A stretch of 64,000 bases of DNA from Salmonella enterica subsp. enterica serovar Choleraesuis (GTDB lineage: Bacteria > Pseudomonadota > Gammaproteobacteria > Enterobacterales > Enterobacteriaceae), in NCBI GenBank assembly GCA_022846635.1, contig AP025685.1:2790001-2854000 (forward strand), written 5' to 3'. Below the pieces are notes generated by a model. It was given only the letters and a program-made list of their open reading frames with translations, was not told the DNA's origin and searched no databases. Position numbers and translations under genes: made by a program. Position 1 is the stretch's first letter. Each line of letters starts with the position of its first letter. This document shows, piece after piece, positions 50,453-60,936 of the stretch.

Positions 50453-50840
50453 CCGCCAACATTAGCAATCCACCAATAACAAAAAACAGTATGCTGACAG
50501 CACCGAAGTATATTTCGAAGTAAAATGGCCTAATCAGCCGTCTCGGTAGACCTCTAATGAAGTCCTTATCATCATTTTTGGTCAGAGGTGAACTACGATT
50601 CCACAACAGCGGCATGTATATAAATTGTACTTTTATTCCATATGCTCCTTTGACATAAAGCGAATTGACGTTCTCAAACACCAACACTGCATCTGGCAGG
50701 CTGCCGTATTTTTTTTTATATAGTTCGCAGATTTCTTTAAAGCGTTTTCGGTTCAGCAGAGATGCAATGCTACTGATAATTATCAGTAGTACCCCTGCAA
50801 GAATAGCGATTACCGAAATCATTTCTAAATTAATCTTCAC
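50433..50840 (-). CDS. Two-TM protein, candidate immunity protein to the adjacent effector
   Basis: This 135-residue protein has a TM helix at about residues 7-29 and another at about 103-130, with a basic hydrophilic middle (RKRFKEICELYKKKYGSLPDAV). No family is recognised. It starts with GTG behind GAGGT and overlaps the end of the effector gene by 11 bases, so the two are translationally coupled. Small membrane proteins directly downstream of membrane-acting T6SS toxins are commonly their immunity proteins. The role is inferred from position and topology only. Confidence 0.6.
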   Translation of the reverse strand: MKINLEMISVIAILAGVLLIIISSIASLLNRKRFKEICELYKKKYGSLPDAVLVFENVNSLYVKGAYGIKVQFIYMPLLWNRSSPLTKNDDKDFIRGLPRRLIRPFYFEIYFGAVSILFFVIGGLLMLAVEHGWV

Positions 50841-51885
50841 CGCTTACCTCATAAAGGCCAAGCCATTTCCCGATAGATTGACCTGTTTTTCCTCCAGCCC
50901 AACTTAGAGCCTTGTCACCTCCGTATGCTATGCCACCGCTCACACCAATGGTACAAAGTAACGCGCCTGCCCCCATAGTTTCAACCGTCGCAGCCCCCAA
51001 AACAACTGCACATGCGGTATTTGCAGCGCCAGCACCGATGAGTCTACTTGCCACCATCCCACCTACCAGACTTCCCGAAAATTCACCGATGGAAGTCAAC
51101 GAAGTTTTGGCACAATCTCGCCCTACGGTGCAGGCTTCAGTGATCTTCGCTGCGGTATCAAAGGCAGAAAGGCCAATGCCGATCTTCCCGGCCGTTTCCA
51201 TGAGCTTGACATACTTAGCAAGCTTCTCGATGTGTGTCGCGTAACCTTCGAGATCGCTAACACCTGTCTCATTCCAGCGATGGGTGATTGAACGGCTGGA
51301 CAGACCAAGGGCGCTTTTCAGGTCGATGTATTCATTGAACATGAAACGATGCTTCATAAACATCTTTAGCACACTATCGAGTTGCCCAAACAGGCGACGG
51401 CGTTCAACGAAAAACTGTTCGCCGATCAGTGTGCCGCTGGTGATGTACTGGTTTTTGTAGGTTTTCTCGATCTCGACGAGAATTTTTTCTACCAGTTCGA
51501 AATACCCCTTCGCGGCTTCGGTCGCTTGTCCTGAGTATCCATAAATGTCGCTCGCCGTACTGGCAGCAGCGGCGAACATCTCAATAGTGTCTTTATGCTT
51601 ATAGAGAAAATTGGCTTGTTTGACAGTCAGAGGCTGCAACGCCGCATCGACCCGCGCTTTTGCCGCTTTCATATGGGCTATCTGTTCTTGATCCTGTTTT
51701 TCAGGGTCAACCACCAGCATAATCGACCCGGCTTTGTATCTTTCATCCGGCCCATTTAATGCAGCAAACAGCTCTTTGGCACCCGGCGGTGGGTTTTCGG
51801 TGAATAGCAGACGCTGCCAGGCTTCTGTGGTACCTCCGTAAGGGAGAACGACAAAGCCAGCGTCGACCCCTGTTTTTTTCTTCAC
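50830..51885 (-). CDS. Putative type VI secretion effector with glycine-rich membrane tip
   Basis: This is a 351-codon frame from GTG at 51883-51885. Residues 1-195 form a helical N-terminal region (VDAGFVVLPYGGTTEAW, then VDPEKQDQEQIAHMKAAKARVDAALQPLT). The C-terminal tip from about residue 196 starts with the repeated junction SSRSITHRWNETG. Residues 267-343 are rich in glycine and small hydrophobics (SLVGGMVASRLIGAGAA, GALLCTIGVSGGIAYGGD), a glycine-zipper-like, possibly pore-forming region. It is in the same frame as the PAAR gene, separated by one amber codon and one Ala codon. Its start lacks a good ribosome site. It may therefore be expressed by coupling or readthrough, or be silenced. 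Confidence 0.65.
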   Translation of the reverse strand: MKKKTGVDAGFVVLPYGGTTEAWQRLLFTENPPPGAKELFAALNGPDERYKAGSIMLVVDPEKQDQEQIAHMKAAKARVDAALQPLTVKQANFLYKHKDTIEMFAAAASTASDIYGYSGQATEAAKGYFELVEKILVEIEKTYKNQYITSGTLIGEQFFVERRRLFGQLDSVLKMFMKHRFMFNEYIDLKSALGLSSRSITHRWNETGVSDLEGYATHIEKLAKYVKLMETAGKIGIGLSAFDTAAKITEACTVGRDCAKTSLTSIGEFSGSLVGGMVASRLIGAGAANTACAVVLGAATVETMGAGALLCTIGVSGGIAYGGDKALSWAGGKTGQSIGKWLGLYEVSGED

Positions 51886-51888
51886 AGC

Positions 51889-52272
51889 CTAGGCATGCTG
51901 TTCTGGCTCTGACTCCGAACAAAATTTGGGTATCAGTGCCCCTGTAACCGGGGCCGCAACCGTGAAATTTGAAGGCCGGGGAGTAAAAATAGATTCTTTT
52001 TCATAACTGTCGGGTATGGAGGGAATGAACTTAGCTTTGCAGGGGCAGGAGCTAATACTGTCCAGCGTTCCTGCTAACCGTAGCGCCCCATCCAAAAAAC
52101 TCTCCGTACCACCTAAAATCTTGTATGAGACACCCGGATTTTTACCGCAGGATACATAATCACCTTCACGGGCAGCGTCTGAGTCGTACCATGTAAACGC
52201 TGGATCTCCAGTCAGTATTTTTCCATCGCATGTGGTTTTATCGCCAACACGAAGGTAATAACCTTTTGCCAT
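51889..52272 (-). CDS. PAAR-domain protein, T6SS spike tip (ends at an amber codon)
   Basis: This 127-residue protein opens with the PAAR pattern GYYLRVGDKTTCDGKILTGDP, followed by GDYVSCGKNPG and SCPCKAKFIPSIPDSY, typical of enterobacterial PAAR proteins that cap VgrG. The ATG follows AAGGAAG. The last residues EPEQHA run into a TAG at 51889-51891, after which the same frame continues as the effector. No other T6SS genes are in the window, so this is an orphan PAAR module that would rely on machinery encoded elsewhere. Confidence 0.8.
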   Translation of the reverse strand: MAKGYYLRVGDKTTCDGKILTGDPAFTWYDSDAAREGDYVSCGKNPGVSYKILGGTESFLDGALRLAGTLDSISSCPCKAKFIPSIPDSYEKESIFTPRPSNFTVAAPVTGALIPKFCSESEPEQHA

Positions 52273-52576
52273 AACTTCCTTGCCCGGCAGAATAAATAAT
52301 CATGGTGCTCATTTTAAAAGCAACCTGCTTATGAACAGCAAGTATTCGCTTTAAGCAAACCCATCTTTGAGAATTTTCGATTAATCGCTATCAGGTTGTT
52401 CCAGACTGGAAATAAAACCGATGCGGCAAGTATTTTCAGCTTACGCAGAGTATGACCCCCTCTGCCCCGCGCCCAATTTAAGATGCAATATCCGCTAAAG
52501 ATACCAGTACAATTTTCCCCCCAACCTCTGTAGAATCCCTGCCCTGATAACACTATAAATGATGAATTTTTGACCT
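52273..52576. promoter_or_regulatory. Divergent PAAR/rimO region
   Basis: These 304 bases hold no supported gene; a 74-codon reverse frame has no recognisable features. It should contain the rimO promoter and the right boundary of the accessory segment. No att-like repeat or integrase was seen. Confidence 0.4.
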
Positions 52577-53902
52577 ATGAGCAATGTTACGCAGCAGCCG
52601 AAAATCGGCTTTGTCTCTCTTGGCTGCCCTAAAAACCTCGTTGACTCCGAACGCATCCTCACCGAGCTGCGCACCGAAGGCTATGATGTGATCCCAAGCT
52701 ATGACGGAGCCGATATGGTTATCGTCAATACCTGTGGCTTTATCGACAGCGCGGTGCAAGAGTCCCTGGAGGCCATCGGCGAGGCGCTGAATGAAAATGG
52801 CAAGGTCATCGTGACCGGCTGTCTTGGCGCTAACGAAGATAAAATCCGCGAAGTTCATCCTAAAGTGCTGGAGATTACCGGCCCGCATAGCTATGAGCAG
52901 GTGCTGGAGCATGTTCATCATTACGCACCAAAACCAAAGCACAATCCGTTTTTAAGCCTGGTGCCAGAGCAAGGCGTCAAGCTCACTCCGCGCCACTACG
53001 CTTATCTCAAAATTTCTGAAGGCTGTAATCATCGTTGCACCTTTTGCATCATCCCATCGATGCGCGGCGATTTAGACAGCCGTCCGATTGGCGACGTGCT
53101 GGCCGAAGCTAAACGTCTGGCCGATGCCGGCGTTAAAGAGCTGCTGGTTATCTCCCAGGATACTTCAGCCTACGGCGTAGATGTGAAGCATCGCACCGGT
53201 TTTTATAACGGCGAGCCGGTGAAAACCAGTATGGTTAGCCTGTGCGAACAGCTGGCTAAACTGGGTATCTGGACGCGTCTGCATTATGTCTACCCTTACC
53301 CACATGTGGATGACGTCATCCCGCTGATGGCCGAAGGCAAAGTGCTGCCGTATCTGGATATTCCTCTTCAGCACGCCAGCCCGCGCATTCTTAAGATGAT
53401 GAAACGTCCGGGCGCGGTGGAACGCACTCTGGAGCGCATCAAACGCTGGCGCGAAATCTGCCCGGATCTGACTCTGCGCTCTACGTTTATCGTCGGCTTC
53501 CCTGGCGAAACCGAAGAAGACTTCCAGATGCTGCTCGACTTCTTGAAAGAAGCGCGGCTTGACCGGGTGGGCTGCTTTAAATTCAGCCCGATAGAGGGCG
53601 CTGCCGCCAATGAGCTGGCGGATCCGGTGCCGGAAGAGGTGAAGGAAGAGCGTTTCCATCGCTTTATGCAGCTTCAGCAACAGATCTCTACCGAACGCCT
53701 CCAGGAAAAAGTGGGCCGGGAGATTCTGGTTATCATTGATGAAGTTGACGAAGAAGGCGCTATTGGCCGCAGCATGGCTGATGCCCCAGAAATTGACGGT
53801 GCAGTCTATCTCAACGGTGAGACCAAACTGAAGGCTGGCGACATCGTTCGCGTCAAAGTTGAAAATGCTGACGAATATGACCTGTGGGCGAGCGTGGTCT
53901 AA
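52577..53902 (+). CDS. rimO: Ribosomal protein S12 methylthiotransferase RimO
   Basis: This 441-residue radical-SAM enzyme adds a methylthio group to Asp88 (E. coli numbering) of ribosomal protein S12. It has an N-terminal MTTase domain ([15 protein letters not shown]) with three cluster cysteines, the radical-SAM motif C-NHR-C-TF-C at about residues 150-157, and a C-terminal TRAM domain. Length equals E. coli RimO. A long perfect hairpin follows. Confidence 0.97.
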   Translation: MSNVTQQPKIGFVSLGCPKNLVDSERILTELRTEGYDVIPSYDGADMVIVNTCGFIDSAVQESLEAIGEALNENGKVIVTGCLGANEDKIREVHPKVLEITGPHSYEQVLEHVHHYAPKPKHNPFLSLVPEQGVKLTPRHYAYLKISEGCNHRCTFCIIPSMRGDLDSRPIGDVLAEAKRLADAGVKELLVISQDTSAYGVDVKHRTGFYNGEPVKTSMVSLCEQLAKLGIWTRLHYVYPYPHVDDVIPLMAEGKVLPYLDIPLQHASPRILKMMKRPGAVERTLERIKRWREICPDLTLRSTFIVGFPGETEEDFQMLLDFLKEARLDRVGCFKFSPIEGAAANELADPVPEEVKEERFHRFMQLQQQISTERLQEKVGREILVIIDEVDEEGAIGRSMADAPEIDGAVYLNGETKLKAGDIVRVKVENADEYDLWASVV

Positions 53903-53941
53903 CCGCGAACGCCGGGTGGTGAGTTTATACAACTGACCTGC

Positions 53942-53969
53942 AATAAGGGCCGCTTAAGCGGCCCTTATT
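53942..53969. terminator. Bidirectional terminator between rimO and gsiD
   Basis: A perfect 12-bp stem, AATAAGGGCCGC-TTAA-GCGGCCCTTATT, followed by ATTTTT, between convergent genes. Confidence 0.85.
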
Positions 53970-53980
53970 ATTTTTACCGA

Positions 53981-54898
53981 TTAACCCTCACGCTCCAGAC
54001 GCGGATCTAACGCATCACGTAGCCCATCCCCCAGCAGATTAAATGCCAGCACGGTTAGGAATATCGCCAGGCTGGGAAATATTGCCACATGCGGGGCCAG
54101 TACCATATCGGCTCGCGCTTCATTGAGCATTGCCCCCCATTCCGGCGTCGGCGGCTGCGCGCCCAGACCAAGAAATGAGAGGCTGGCAGCGGATATAATT
54201 GCCGTGCCAATTCTCATGGTGAAAAACACCACTATTGAAGAGAGGGTGCCTGGCAATATGTGACGCAGCAAGATAACCCAGCCGGGAGCGCCGATGGTGC
54301 GTGCCGCCTCAACAAAAGTCTGCTGGCGTAGTACCAGGGTATTCCCTCGCACCAGGCGGGCAAAAGCCGGAACAGTAAATATCGCCACGGCAACTATCAC
54401 GTTGCTCATTCCGCTGCCCATAATCGCGACAATCGCTATCGCCAGCAGAATACCGGGGAAGGCGAATAAAACGTCACAAATACGCATAATGACGCGATCC
54501 CACCAGCTGCCATAATATCCGGCCACCAGGCCCAACGCGGTGCCAACTAAAGCCCCCGCCAGTACTGCCACAACGCCCGCCACGAGCGAAATGCGGGTTC
54601 CTGCCAGTACCCGGCTGAAGATATCGCGCCCCAGCGAGTCCACGCCAAACCAGTGCACTCGCGATGGACCTTCATTGATCCGGTCATAATCAAAATAATT
54701 TTCCGGGTCAAAAGGCACCAGATGCGGTGCCAGTAGCGCGACGACAATCAGCAACAGTACAAAGACCCCGGCACCCAGCGCCAGCGGCTGGCTTAAGAAA
54801 CGCCGCCAGATTAAACGCCAGGGCGTATTGACCGGCTCATTCGCCAGCAGCGGTAGCCCCCGGCTTAGCGCCTGACGACGCCAGTTAAGCAGACGCAT
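53981..54898 (-). CDS. gsiD: Glutathione ABC transporter permease GsiD
   Basis: This 305-residue DppC-type permease has an N-terminal OppC_N segment and the motif [16 protein letters not shown]. The EAA-like loop is [22 protein letters not shown]. It ends the gsiABCD operon and begins one base after gsiC ends. With GsiC it forms the channel for glutathione uptake. Confidence 0.95.
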   Translation of the reverse strand: MRLLNWRRQALSRGLPLLANEPVNTPWRLIWRRFLSQPLALGAGVFVLLLIVVALLAPHLVPFDPENYFDYDRINEGPSRVHWFGVDSLGRDIFSRVLAGTRISLVAGVVAVLAGALVGTALGLVAGYYGSWWDRVIMRICDVLFAFPGILLAIAIVAIMGSGMSNVIVAVAIFTVPAFARLVRGNTLVLRQQTFVEAARTIGAPGWVILLRHILPGTLSSIVVFFTMRIGTAIISAASLSFLGLGAQPPTPEWGAMLNEARADMVLAPHVAIFPSLAIFLTVLAFNLLGDGLRDALDPRLEREG

Positions 54899-54899
54899 A

Positions 54900-55820
54900 T
54901 TATCGATACCTGATAGTTGGATTAATGGCGGCGTAAAGCATATCCACCAGCAGATTGATAAGAATGAACTCCAGCGAGAACAACAGTACCTCAGCCTGTA
55001 TAACCGGATAGTCGCGCATTGCTACCGAGTCCACCAACAATCTCCCTAATCCCGGCCAGTTAAAGACCACTTCCACCACGATAGAGCCTCCTAGCAGAAA
55101 GCCAAACTGCAGGCCCATCATGGTAACAACCGGGATTAGCGCATTGCGCAGGGCGTGTTTGATAACCACCCAGCGCTCACGTACCCCTTTGGCGCGCGCG
55201 GTGCGGATATAATCCTCCTGCAACACGTCGACAAAAGAAGCTCGGGTGAAGCGCGCCATTACCGCAGCCACCGCCGCCCCAAGAGTCAGCGAGGGCAAAA
55301 TATAGTGCCGCCAGCTATCGGCCCCAACGGTAGGCAGCCAGCCTAGCTGTACCGAAAAAATCTGCATCAGCAGCATTCCCAGAGCAAACGCGGGGAATGA
55401 GATTCCGGATACCGCCAGCGTCATACTAAGCCGGTCAGGCCAGCGATTTCGCCATACCGCCCCGATAACCCCGGCTATCAAACCAAACAGCGTAGCCCAG
55501 GCCATACTGGTCAGCGTCAGCCACAGGGTCGGCCCGAAACGGCTGGCAATTTCCTCGGCAACCGGGCGGCGGGAGACCATCGAAATCCCAAAATCTCCGC
55601 GCAGCACCTCGGCAACGTAATGGAAAAACTGCTCCCACAGCGGCCTGTCCAGCCCCAGCTGGCGACGCACCAGCTCCACCACCGCAGCATCGGCCTCCGG
55701 CCCGGCAATCAGACGCGCCGGATCGCCCGGCAGCAGGTGTACAAATAGAAACACCAGCAGCATCACGATAAGCAGTGTCGGGATAAGCCCCAATAGTCGC
55801 TTTACAAAATAACTGAACAT
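54900..55820 (-). CDS. gsiC: Glutathione ABC transporter permease GsiC
   Basis: This 306-residue DppB-type permease opens [17 protein letters not shown] and has six TM helices. The EAA loop is [27 protein letters not shown]. Length equals E. coli GsiC. It lies between gsiB and gsiD on one strand with short spacers. Confidence 0.95.
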   Translation of the reverse strand: MFSYFVKRLLGLIPTLLIVMLLVFLFVHLLPGDPARLIAGPEADAAVVELVRRQLGLDRPLWEQFFHYVAEVLRGDFGISMVSRRPVAEEIASRFGPTLWLTLTSMAWATLFGLIAGVIGAVWRNRWPDRLSMTLAVSGISFPAFALGMLLMQIFSVQLGWLPTVGADSWRHYILPSLTLGAAVAAVMARFTRASFVDVLQEDYIRTARAKGVRERWVVIKHALRNALIPVVTMMGLQFGFLLGGSIVVEVVFNWPGLGRLLVDSVAMRDYPVIQAEVLLFSLEFILINLLVDMLYAAINPTIRYR

Positions 55821-55858
55821 GCCTCTCCCTGGTGATGGCCGTAGCGGGTACGCGGCAC

Positions 55859-57397
55859 TTATTTCACGCTTGCATCATCAAAACTGAACCCGGTATCCGG
55901 CATTACGTAAAAACCGCTCAGGTTTTTATTACGGGCCGATACCAGCTTCTCCACCACCAGCGGCACCCACGGCGCGTCGTCCCATATTTTTTGCTGAGCA
56001 TCACGATAAAGCTTATCTTTCTGCACCGGATCGGTGGTTGCCAGAGCCGCAGCAAGGTCTTTATCCACCACCGGGTTGCTATAAAACGCGGTGTTGAACT
56101 GAGTTGGCGGCCAGTTCTGGCTGGCAAACAGCGGAGAAAGCGCCCAATCGGCTTCACCGGTAGAGGCGGTCCAGCCGGTGTAGAACATCCTCACCCCACT
56201 CTCTTTTTGCCCTTTTGCTTCTACCTGGGCGGCGCGCTGCCCGGCATCCATTGCAGTGACTTGCACCTTAATACCAACCTGCGCCAGCTGTTGCTGGGTA
56301 AACTGCAACACTTTCTGGGCGGTGCTGTGGTTGTGCGACGACCACAGCGTAGTGGTGAAACCGTTTGGATAACCGGCCTCTTTCAGCAGTTCGCGCGCTT
56401 TGGCCGGGTCATACGGCCACGGCTTAAAGCTGGCGGATCCGGCGATATCCGGCGGAACTACACCACTGGCCGGAGTGGCATATCCGGCGAAGGCAACTTT
56501 CACCAGCGCCTGACGGTTGATGGCATAGTTAATCGCCTGACGGACTTTTGGATTATCAAACGGCTTTTGGGTCACGTTCATGCTGATATAGCGCTGCATG
56601 ATGGATGGCGAAGTGACCAGCTCCAGCTTGGGGTTTTTAGACAGGAGTGCTGCCTGTTCAAACGGAATGGGGAAGGCAAAATCCGCCTCGCCGGTTTGCA
56701 GCATCGCCGCCCGGGTATTGTTATCCACCACCGGTCGCCAGGTAATCGAATCAAGCTTCGGCTCACCCTTCTGCCAGTAGCCATCGAACTTCTTCACTTT
56801 GACAAAGTCAGTGGGATTCCAGGTGACAAATTGGTACGGCCCGGTGCCCACCGGATGGAAGCCAATATCTTTTCCGTACTTTTTCAGCGCCGCCGGGGAA
56901 ATAATCACGCTGGCCGGGTGCGCCAGAACATTAATAAATGCCGAGAATGGCCTTTTGAGGGTAATTCGGACGGTATTGTCATCCACCGCTTCGGTACTGG
57001 CGATATCTTTGTAGAGGTTATAACGCTTGAGATGGTTATCCGGATTGCTGGCACGATCGAAGTTGGCCTTAACCGCTTCGGCGTTAAACGGCGTACCGTC
57101 CTGGAATTTCACGTCGCTGCGCAATTTGATAGTGTAGGTTTTACCATCCGATGAAACCTGATAATCACTGGCCAGTACCTTCTGCACTTTCATCTCTTTA
57201 TCCAGGCCAAACAGCCCCTGATAAAATGACTTAGCCACGGCCTGAGATAACGTATCGTTAGCGTCATATGGGTCGAGCGTGGTGAAACTGGAACCTACGG
57301 CCACCACAATATCTTTGGCCGCCAGCGCCGGAGCGCTCGTCAGGGCCGTCGCCAGTACTGCCCATGGCAGCCAGGCTTTAGTCGCGTGCAGAGTCAT
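55859..57397 (-). CDS. gsiB: Periplasmic glutathione-binding protein GsiB
   Basis: This 512-residue SBP_bac_5 protein has a signal peptide ([15 protein letters not shown]) followed by [22 protein letters not shown]. It captures glutathione in the periplasm for GsiCD. Length equals the E. coli protein. It is 32 bases downstream of gsiA. Confidence 0.95.
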   Translation of the reverse strand: MTLHATKAWLPWAVLATALTSAPALAAKDIVVAVGSSFTTLDPYDANDTLSQAVAKSFYQGLFGLDKEMKVQKVLASDYQVSSDGKTYTIKLRSDVKFQDGTPFNAEAVKANFDRASNPDNHLKRYNLYKDIASTEAVDDNTVRITLKRPFSAFINVLAHPASVIISPAALKKYGKDIGFHPVGTGPYQFVTWNPTDFVKVKKFDGYWQKGEPKLDSITWRPVVDNNTRAAMLQTGEADFAFPIPFEQAALLSKNPKLELVTSPSIMQRYISMNVTQKPFDNPKVRQAINYAINRQALVKVAFAGYATPASGVVPPDIAGSASFKPWPYDPAKARELLKEAGYPNGFTTTLWSSHNHSTAQKVLQFTQQQLAQVGIKVQVTAMDAGQRAAQVEAKGQKESGVRMFYTGWTASTGEADWALSPLFASQNWPPTQFNTAFYSNPVVDKDLAAALATTDPVQKDKLYRDAQQKIWDDAPWVPLVVEKLVSARNKNLSGFYVMPDTGFSFDDASVK

Positions 57398-57429
57398 ACC
57401 ATTCTCCTGAAAGTTACCGCTGGAACCGG

Positions 57430-59280
57430 TTATATCCGGCCACCGGCCTTGCCCGACCCGCCGGAGTGGCGAGCCACAAAATGATCCTTCGCCACTTCAA
57501 TTAACGTGACGGGCTGAAGCGAAGACCGGTCACGACCGGTTTCATCTTCAGGAATAAGCAGCGTCTGGCGCGCGGCTACATCGGGTGATGCCACCGGTAC
57601 CGATGCCATCAGACGCCGGGTATAGGGATGCCCCGGCGTTTCAAATACCGCCCGTCGGGAGCCGGTTTCCACTATCTGCCCGCGATACATCACCGCCACC
57701 CGATGGCTGATGCGCTCAACCACCGCCATATCGTGGGCGATAAACAGCAGCGCCACGCCGCGTTCGCGCTGAATATCGAGCAGCAGATTAACCACCTGAG
57801 CGCGTACCGAAACATCCAGCGCCGATACCGCCTCATCGGCGATAATAATTTTGGGATCCAGCGCCAGCGCCCTGGCAATGCAGATGCGCTGGCGCTGACC
57901 ACCGGAAAATTCGTGCGGGTAGCGACGCGCCATCTCAGGGCTTAAACCAACACGCTCCAGCAGCTCCGCTACCCGACTGGCCGCTTGTGTCGCCGTTACA
58001 CCGTGCAGACGTAAGGGTTCGGCAATAGAAGATCCGATAGTCTGGCGCGGATCGAGCGATGCGTAGGGATCTTGAAATACACACTGAATATCGCGCCGTA
58101 ATGGTCGCAAAGCGCGCTCGCTGAGCGCCTCAATGGACTTACCGTTGTAACAGATAGAGCCACTGGCAATATCTACCAGCCGCAGTAAAGCCCGGGCAGT
58201 CGTCGACTTACCGCTGCCGGACTCCCCCACCAGAGCCAGCGTTTCTCCGCGCCGAAGCTCAAAGCTGACGCCGTTTACCGCCGTAACATGACGAGTCACC
58301 CGGTTAAGCCAGCCGCCGCGCATCGGAAAACGTACCGTCAGGTCGCGAACGCTTAGCAAAATGCGATCATCCGAAGGCGCGCAGGCCACTTCATCCCGAC
58401 CATCGCTCAGCGGAAATTTCCGCGGTAAGTCAGATCCATTCATGGCCCCAAGGCGCGGCACAGCAGCCAGTAAAGATTGGGTATAAGGGTGTTTGGGGGT
58501 ATGAAAAAGTTGAGTAACATCAGCGCTCTCCACCACCGCTCCACGATGCATAACCAGCACCCGGTCGGCCATCTCGGCCACTACGCCCATATCGTGGGTG
58601 ATAAAAATGACGCCCATCGCCAGCTCTTGCTGAAGGACACGAATCAGTTGCAGGATCTGCGCCTGTACCGTGACATCCAGCGCCGTAGTGGGCTCATCGG
58701 CAATCAGCACCGCTGGTTTACATGATAGCGCCATCGCTATCATCACCCGCTGACGCATGCCGCCGGAAAGCTGATGCGGAAAGCGAACCAGCACAGATTC
58801 AGGGTCAGGAATTCGCACCTGTTTTAGCAACCGCAGCGCTTCATTTCTGGCAGCGCGGCGCCCCATTCCCTGATGGAGACGCACTGCCTCAGCAATTTGC
58901 TCCCCCACCGGAAATACCGGATTGAGCGAGGTCATCGGCTCCTGAAAAATCATGGCGATATCCGCACCGCGGATCTCGTGCATGGCGCTATCGCTAAGTG
59001 ACAGCAAACTTGCCTGCTGGCGATTGCGGCGGCGCAACAGAATATTATCCGCCGTCACGGCGACACCACGCCGGGCCAGAAGCCGCATGATAGCCAGTGC
59101 CGTCACCGATTTTCCCGAGCCAGATTCGCCAACAATCGCCAGAGTTTCGCCGCGCATCAGGTTAAAGGAGACGCCTTTAACCGCCTCAACCACGGCTCCC
59201 TGCTGACGGAAACTCACGCTGAGATTCTCAACCGTCAGCACCCGCTCGTCGGGTAAATCCCTCACCGCCTCGCCGCTCAC
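57430..59280 (-). CDS. gsiA: Glutathione ABC transporter ATPase GsiA (double ABC)
   Basis: This 616-residue protein fuses two dipeptide-type ATPase modules. Both have Walker A GESGSGKS, and signatures [15 protein letters not shown] and [15 protein letters not shown] mark the first and second. Each is followed by an oligopeptide-transporter C-terminal motif. The start is GTG at 59278-59280, overlapping by four bases (GTGA) the stop of a short upstream ORF, which suggests coupling. In E. coli the gene before gsiA is iaaA. Confidence 0.94.
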   Translation of the reverse strand: MSGEAVRDLPDERVLTVENLSVSFRQQGAVVEAVKGVSFNLMRGETLAIVGESGSGKSVTALAIMRLLARRGVAVTADNILLRRRNRQQASLLSLSDSAMHEIRGADIAMIFQEPMTSLNPVFPVGEQIAEAVRLHQGMGRRAARNEALRLLKQVRIPDPESVLVRFPHQLSGGMRQRVMIAMALSCKPAVLIADEPTTALDVTVQAQILQLIRVLQQELAMGVIFITHDMGVVAEMADRVLVMHRGAVVESADVTQLFHTPKHPYTQSLLAAVPRLGAMNGSDLPRKFPLSDGRDEVACAPSDDRILLSVRDLTVRFPMRGGWLNRVTRHVTAVNGVSFELRRGETLALVGESGSGKSTTARALLRLVDIASGSICYNGKSIEALSERALRPLRRDIQCVFQDPYASLDPRQTIGSSIAEPLRLHGVTATQAASRVAELLERVGLSPEMARRYPHEFSGGQRQRICIARALALDPKIIIADEAVSALDVSVRAQVVNLLLDIQRERGVALLFIAHDMAVVERISHRVAVMYRGQIVETGSRRAVFETPGHPYTRRLMASVPVASPDVAARQTLLIPEDETGRDRSSLQPVTLIEVAKDHFVARHSGGSGKAGGRI

Positions 59281-59516
59281 AGAGAGTTACCCGCACCCGG
59301 CATATCGCATGCACAGATTCGCGCCAGACGCATCCCTATAAGCCCGGCACAGATATGAACGACAGGCAGAATATTTAGGGCTTTGCTGGCCTCAATCAGC
59401 CATACCCGGAGCTCAGCACCGCTAAATACTTCACTAGCAAGTTGCCGGGGGTATATGACATTACCGCGAGTTGTGGCTCCCGCGCCGCCGTGTTTTCCTG
59501 TCATTGCATCACTCAT
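59277..59516 (-). pseudogene. Short ORF in the iaaA position, possible iaaA remnant
   Basis: This 79-codon frame occupies the place where K-12 has iaaA (isoaspartyl peptidase, about 320 aa). Its residues 9-14, HGGAGA, match the IaaA N-terminal motif near the same distance from the start. The rest shows no convincing similarity and lacks the nucleophile-threonine region. Its stop overlaps the gsiA GTG start, so it may survive as a coupling leader. It could also be an unrelated small ORF. Confidence 0.4.
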
Positions 59517-59698
59517 GGTTAAAGCCTGGCCGACCTGTACGGTTAGTTCGAAGACGAATTGTTACCGATGAGATTCTGACTATAAAAAGGTGTTAATTAA
59601 TTGTAAAGCATTGAAGTGATTACCTCTCTATAGCCATTCAGTCAGTGCCGGTTCTCTGCCATAATGTCTGTCTCATTCGCTGTAAGCAGGAACTCTTC

Positions 59699-60931
59699 AT
59701 GGAACACACTGCCGGACTGATAACGCTGGACACCGCATTAAGTGAAATGCTCAATCGCATCACGCCCGTAACCGAAACGGAAACCGTATCTCTACTGGCC
59801 GCCCGTGGCCGTATCACGGCTGAAGCTATTCGCTCGCCAATTGATGTTCCAGGGTTCGATAATTCGGCAATGGACGGCTATGCATTGCGGCTGGCCGATA
59901 TTGCCAGCGGCGAAGTGCTGCCGGTTGCAGGCAAAGCCTTTGCCGGGCAGCCGTATACCGGCGAATGGCCGCAAGGCAGCTGTATTCGGATTATGACCGG
60001 CGCGCAAATTCCTGAAGGCTGTGATGCGGTGGTTATGCAGGAGGAGACAGAACAGGCAGGCGATGGAGTTCGTCTTACAGCCCAGGTCAAAGCCGGGCAA
60101 AATATCCGTCGCCGCGGTGAAGACCTGCGCCGTGAAGAAACGGTGCTGGAAAAAGGGCAAAAGCTGAGCAGCGCCGAATTGCCGCTCCTTGCGTCTCTGG
60201 GTATTGGCGAAGTGACGGTTCTGCGCCGCCTGCGGGTCGCGCTATTTTCAACCGGCGATGAATTACAGCTCCCAGGCAAGTCGTTGGCTGCCGGCCAGAT
60301 TTACGATACTAACCGCCTCGCGGTGCATTTGATGCTAGAGCAGCTGGGCTGTGAAGTTATCAATCTCGGTATTATTCGCGACGACCCGGCCGCACTACGC
60401 CAGGCGTTTAACGACGCGGATGCACAGGCTGATGTCACTATCAGCTCCGGCGGAGTCTCCGTGGGTGAAGCGGATTACACCAAGCAGATCCTGGATGAAG
60501 TAGGCAAAATCGCTTTCTGGAAGCTGGCGATTAAACCGGGCAAACCCTTTGCCTTTGGCCGCCTGAATAACAGCTGGTTCTGCGGTCTGCCGGGTAATCC
60601 GGTATCGGCGGCGCTCACCTTTTATCAACTGGTACAACCGATGCTGGCAAAACTTTCCGGCCAGAGCGGCCATGCCCTGCCACCGCGCCTGCGCGCTCGC
60701 GCGACAACGCCACTTTCTAAAACCCCAGGACGGCTCGACTTCCAGCGCGGCGTGCTGACGCGCGGCGCTGACGGCGTACCCGAGGTTGCCACTACCGGCC
60801 ATCAGGGCTCACATATTTTTAGCTCTTTCAGCCAGGCCAACTGCTTTATCGTTCTGGAGCGTGAGCGCGGCAAAGTCGCCGCCGGTGAGTGGGTTGAGGT
60901 AGAGCCTTTTAACTCATTGTTGGGGGGCTAA
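59699..60931 (+). CDS. moeA: Molybdopterin molybdenumtransferase MoeA
   Basis: This 410-residue enzyme inserts molybdate into adenylylated molybdopterin, the last step of molybdenum cofactor synthesis. It shows the MoeA N-terminal motif [13 protein letters not shown], the domain [17 protein letters not shown] segment with catalytic residues, and the C-terminal domain IV. The ATG at 59699 follows AGGA and matches E. coli; the frame extends 18 codons upstream. It precedes moeB by five bases. Confidence 0.96.
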   Translation: MEHTAGLITLDTALSEMLNRITPVTETETVSLLAARGRITAEAIRSPIDVPGFDNSAMDGYALRLADIASGEVLPVAGKAFAGQPYTGEWPQGSCIRIMTGAQIPEGCDAVVMQEETEQAGDGVRLTAQVKAGQNIRRRGEDLRREETVLEKGQKLSSAELPLLASLGIGEVTVLRRLRVALFSTGDELQLPGKSLAAGQIYDTNRLAVHLMLEQLGCEVINLGIIRDDPAALRQAFNDADAQADVTISSGGVSVGEADYTKQILDEVGKIAFWKLAIKPGKPFAFGRLNNSWFCGLPGNPVSAALTFYQLVQPMLAKLSGQSGHALPPRLRARATTPLSKTPGRLDFQRGVLTRGADGVPEVATTGHQGSHIFSSFSQANCFIVLERERGKVAAGEWVEVEPFNSLLGG

Positions 60932-60936
60932 CGGCA

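Noticed and set aside
52329..52553. 74-codon reverse frame in the PAAR/rimO gap
   Set aside because: It has no ribosome site, no recognisable motif and no context beyond being open; it most likely overlaps promoters.
55832..57154. 440-codon plus-strand frame opposite gsiB
   Set aside because: Antisense shadow; gsiB on the other strand has a signal peptide, family motifs and operon context.
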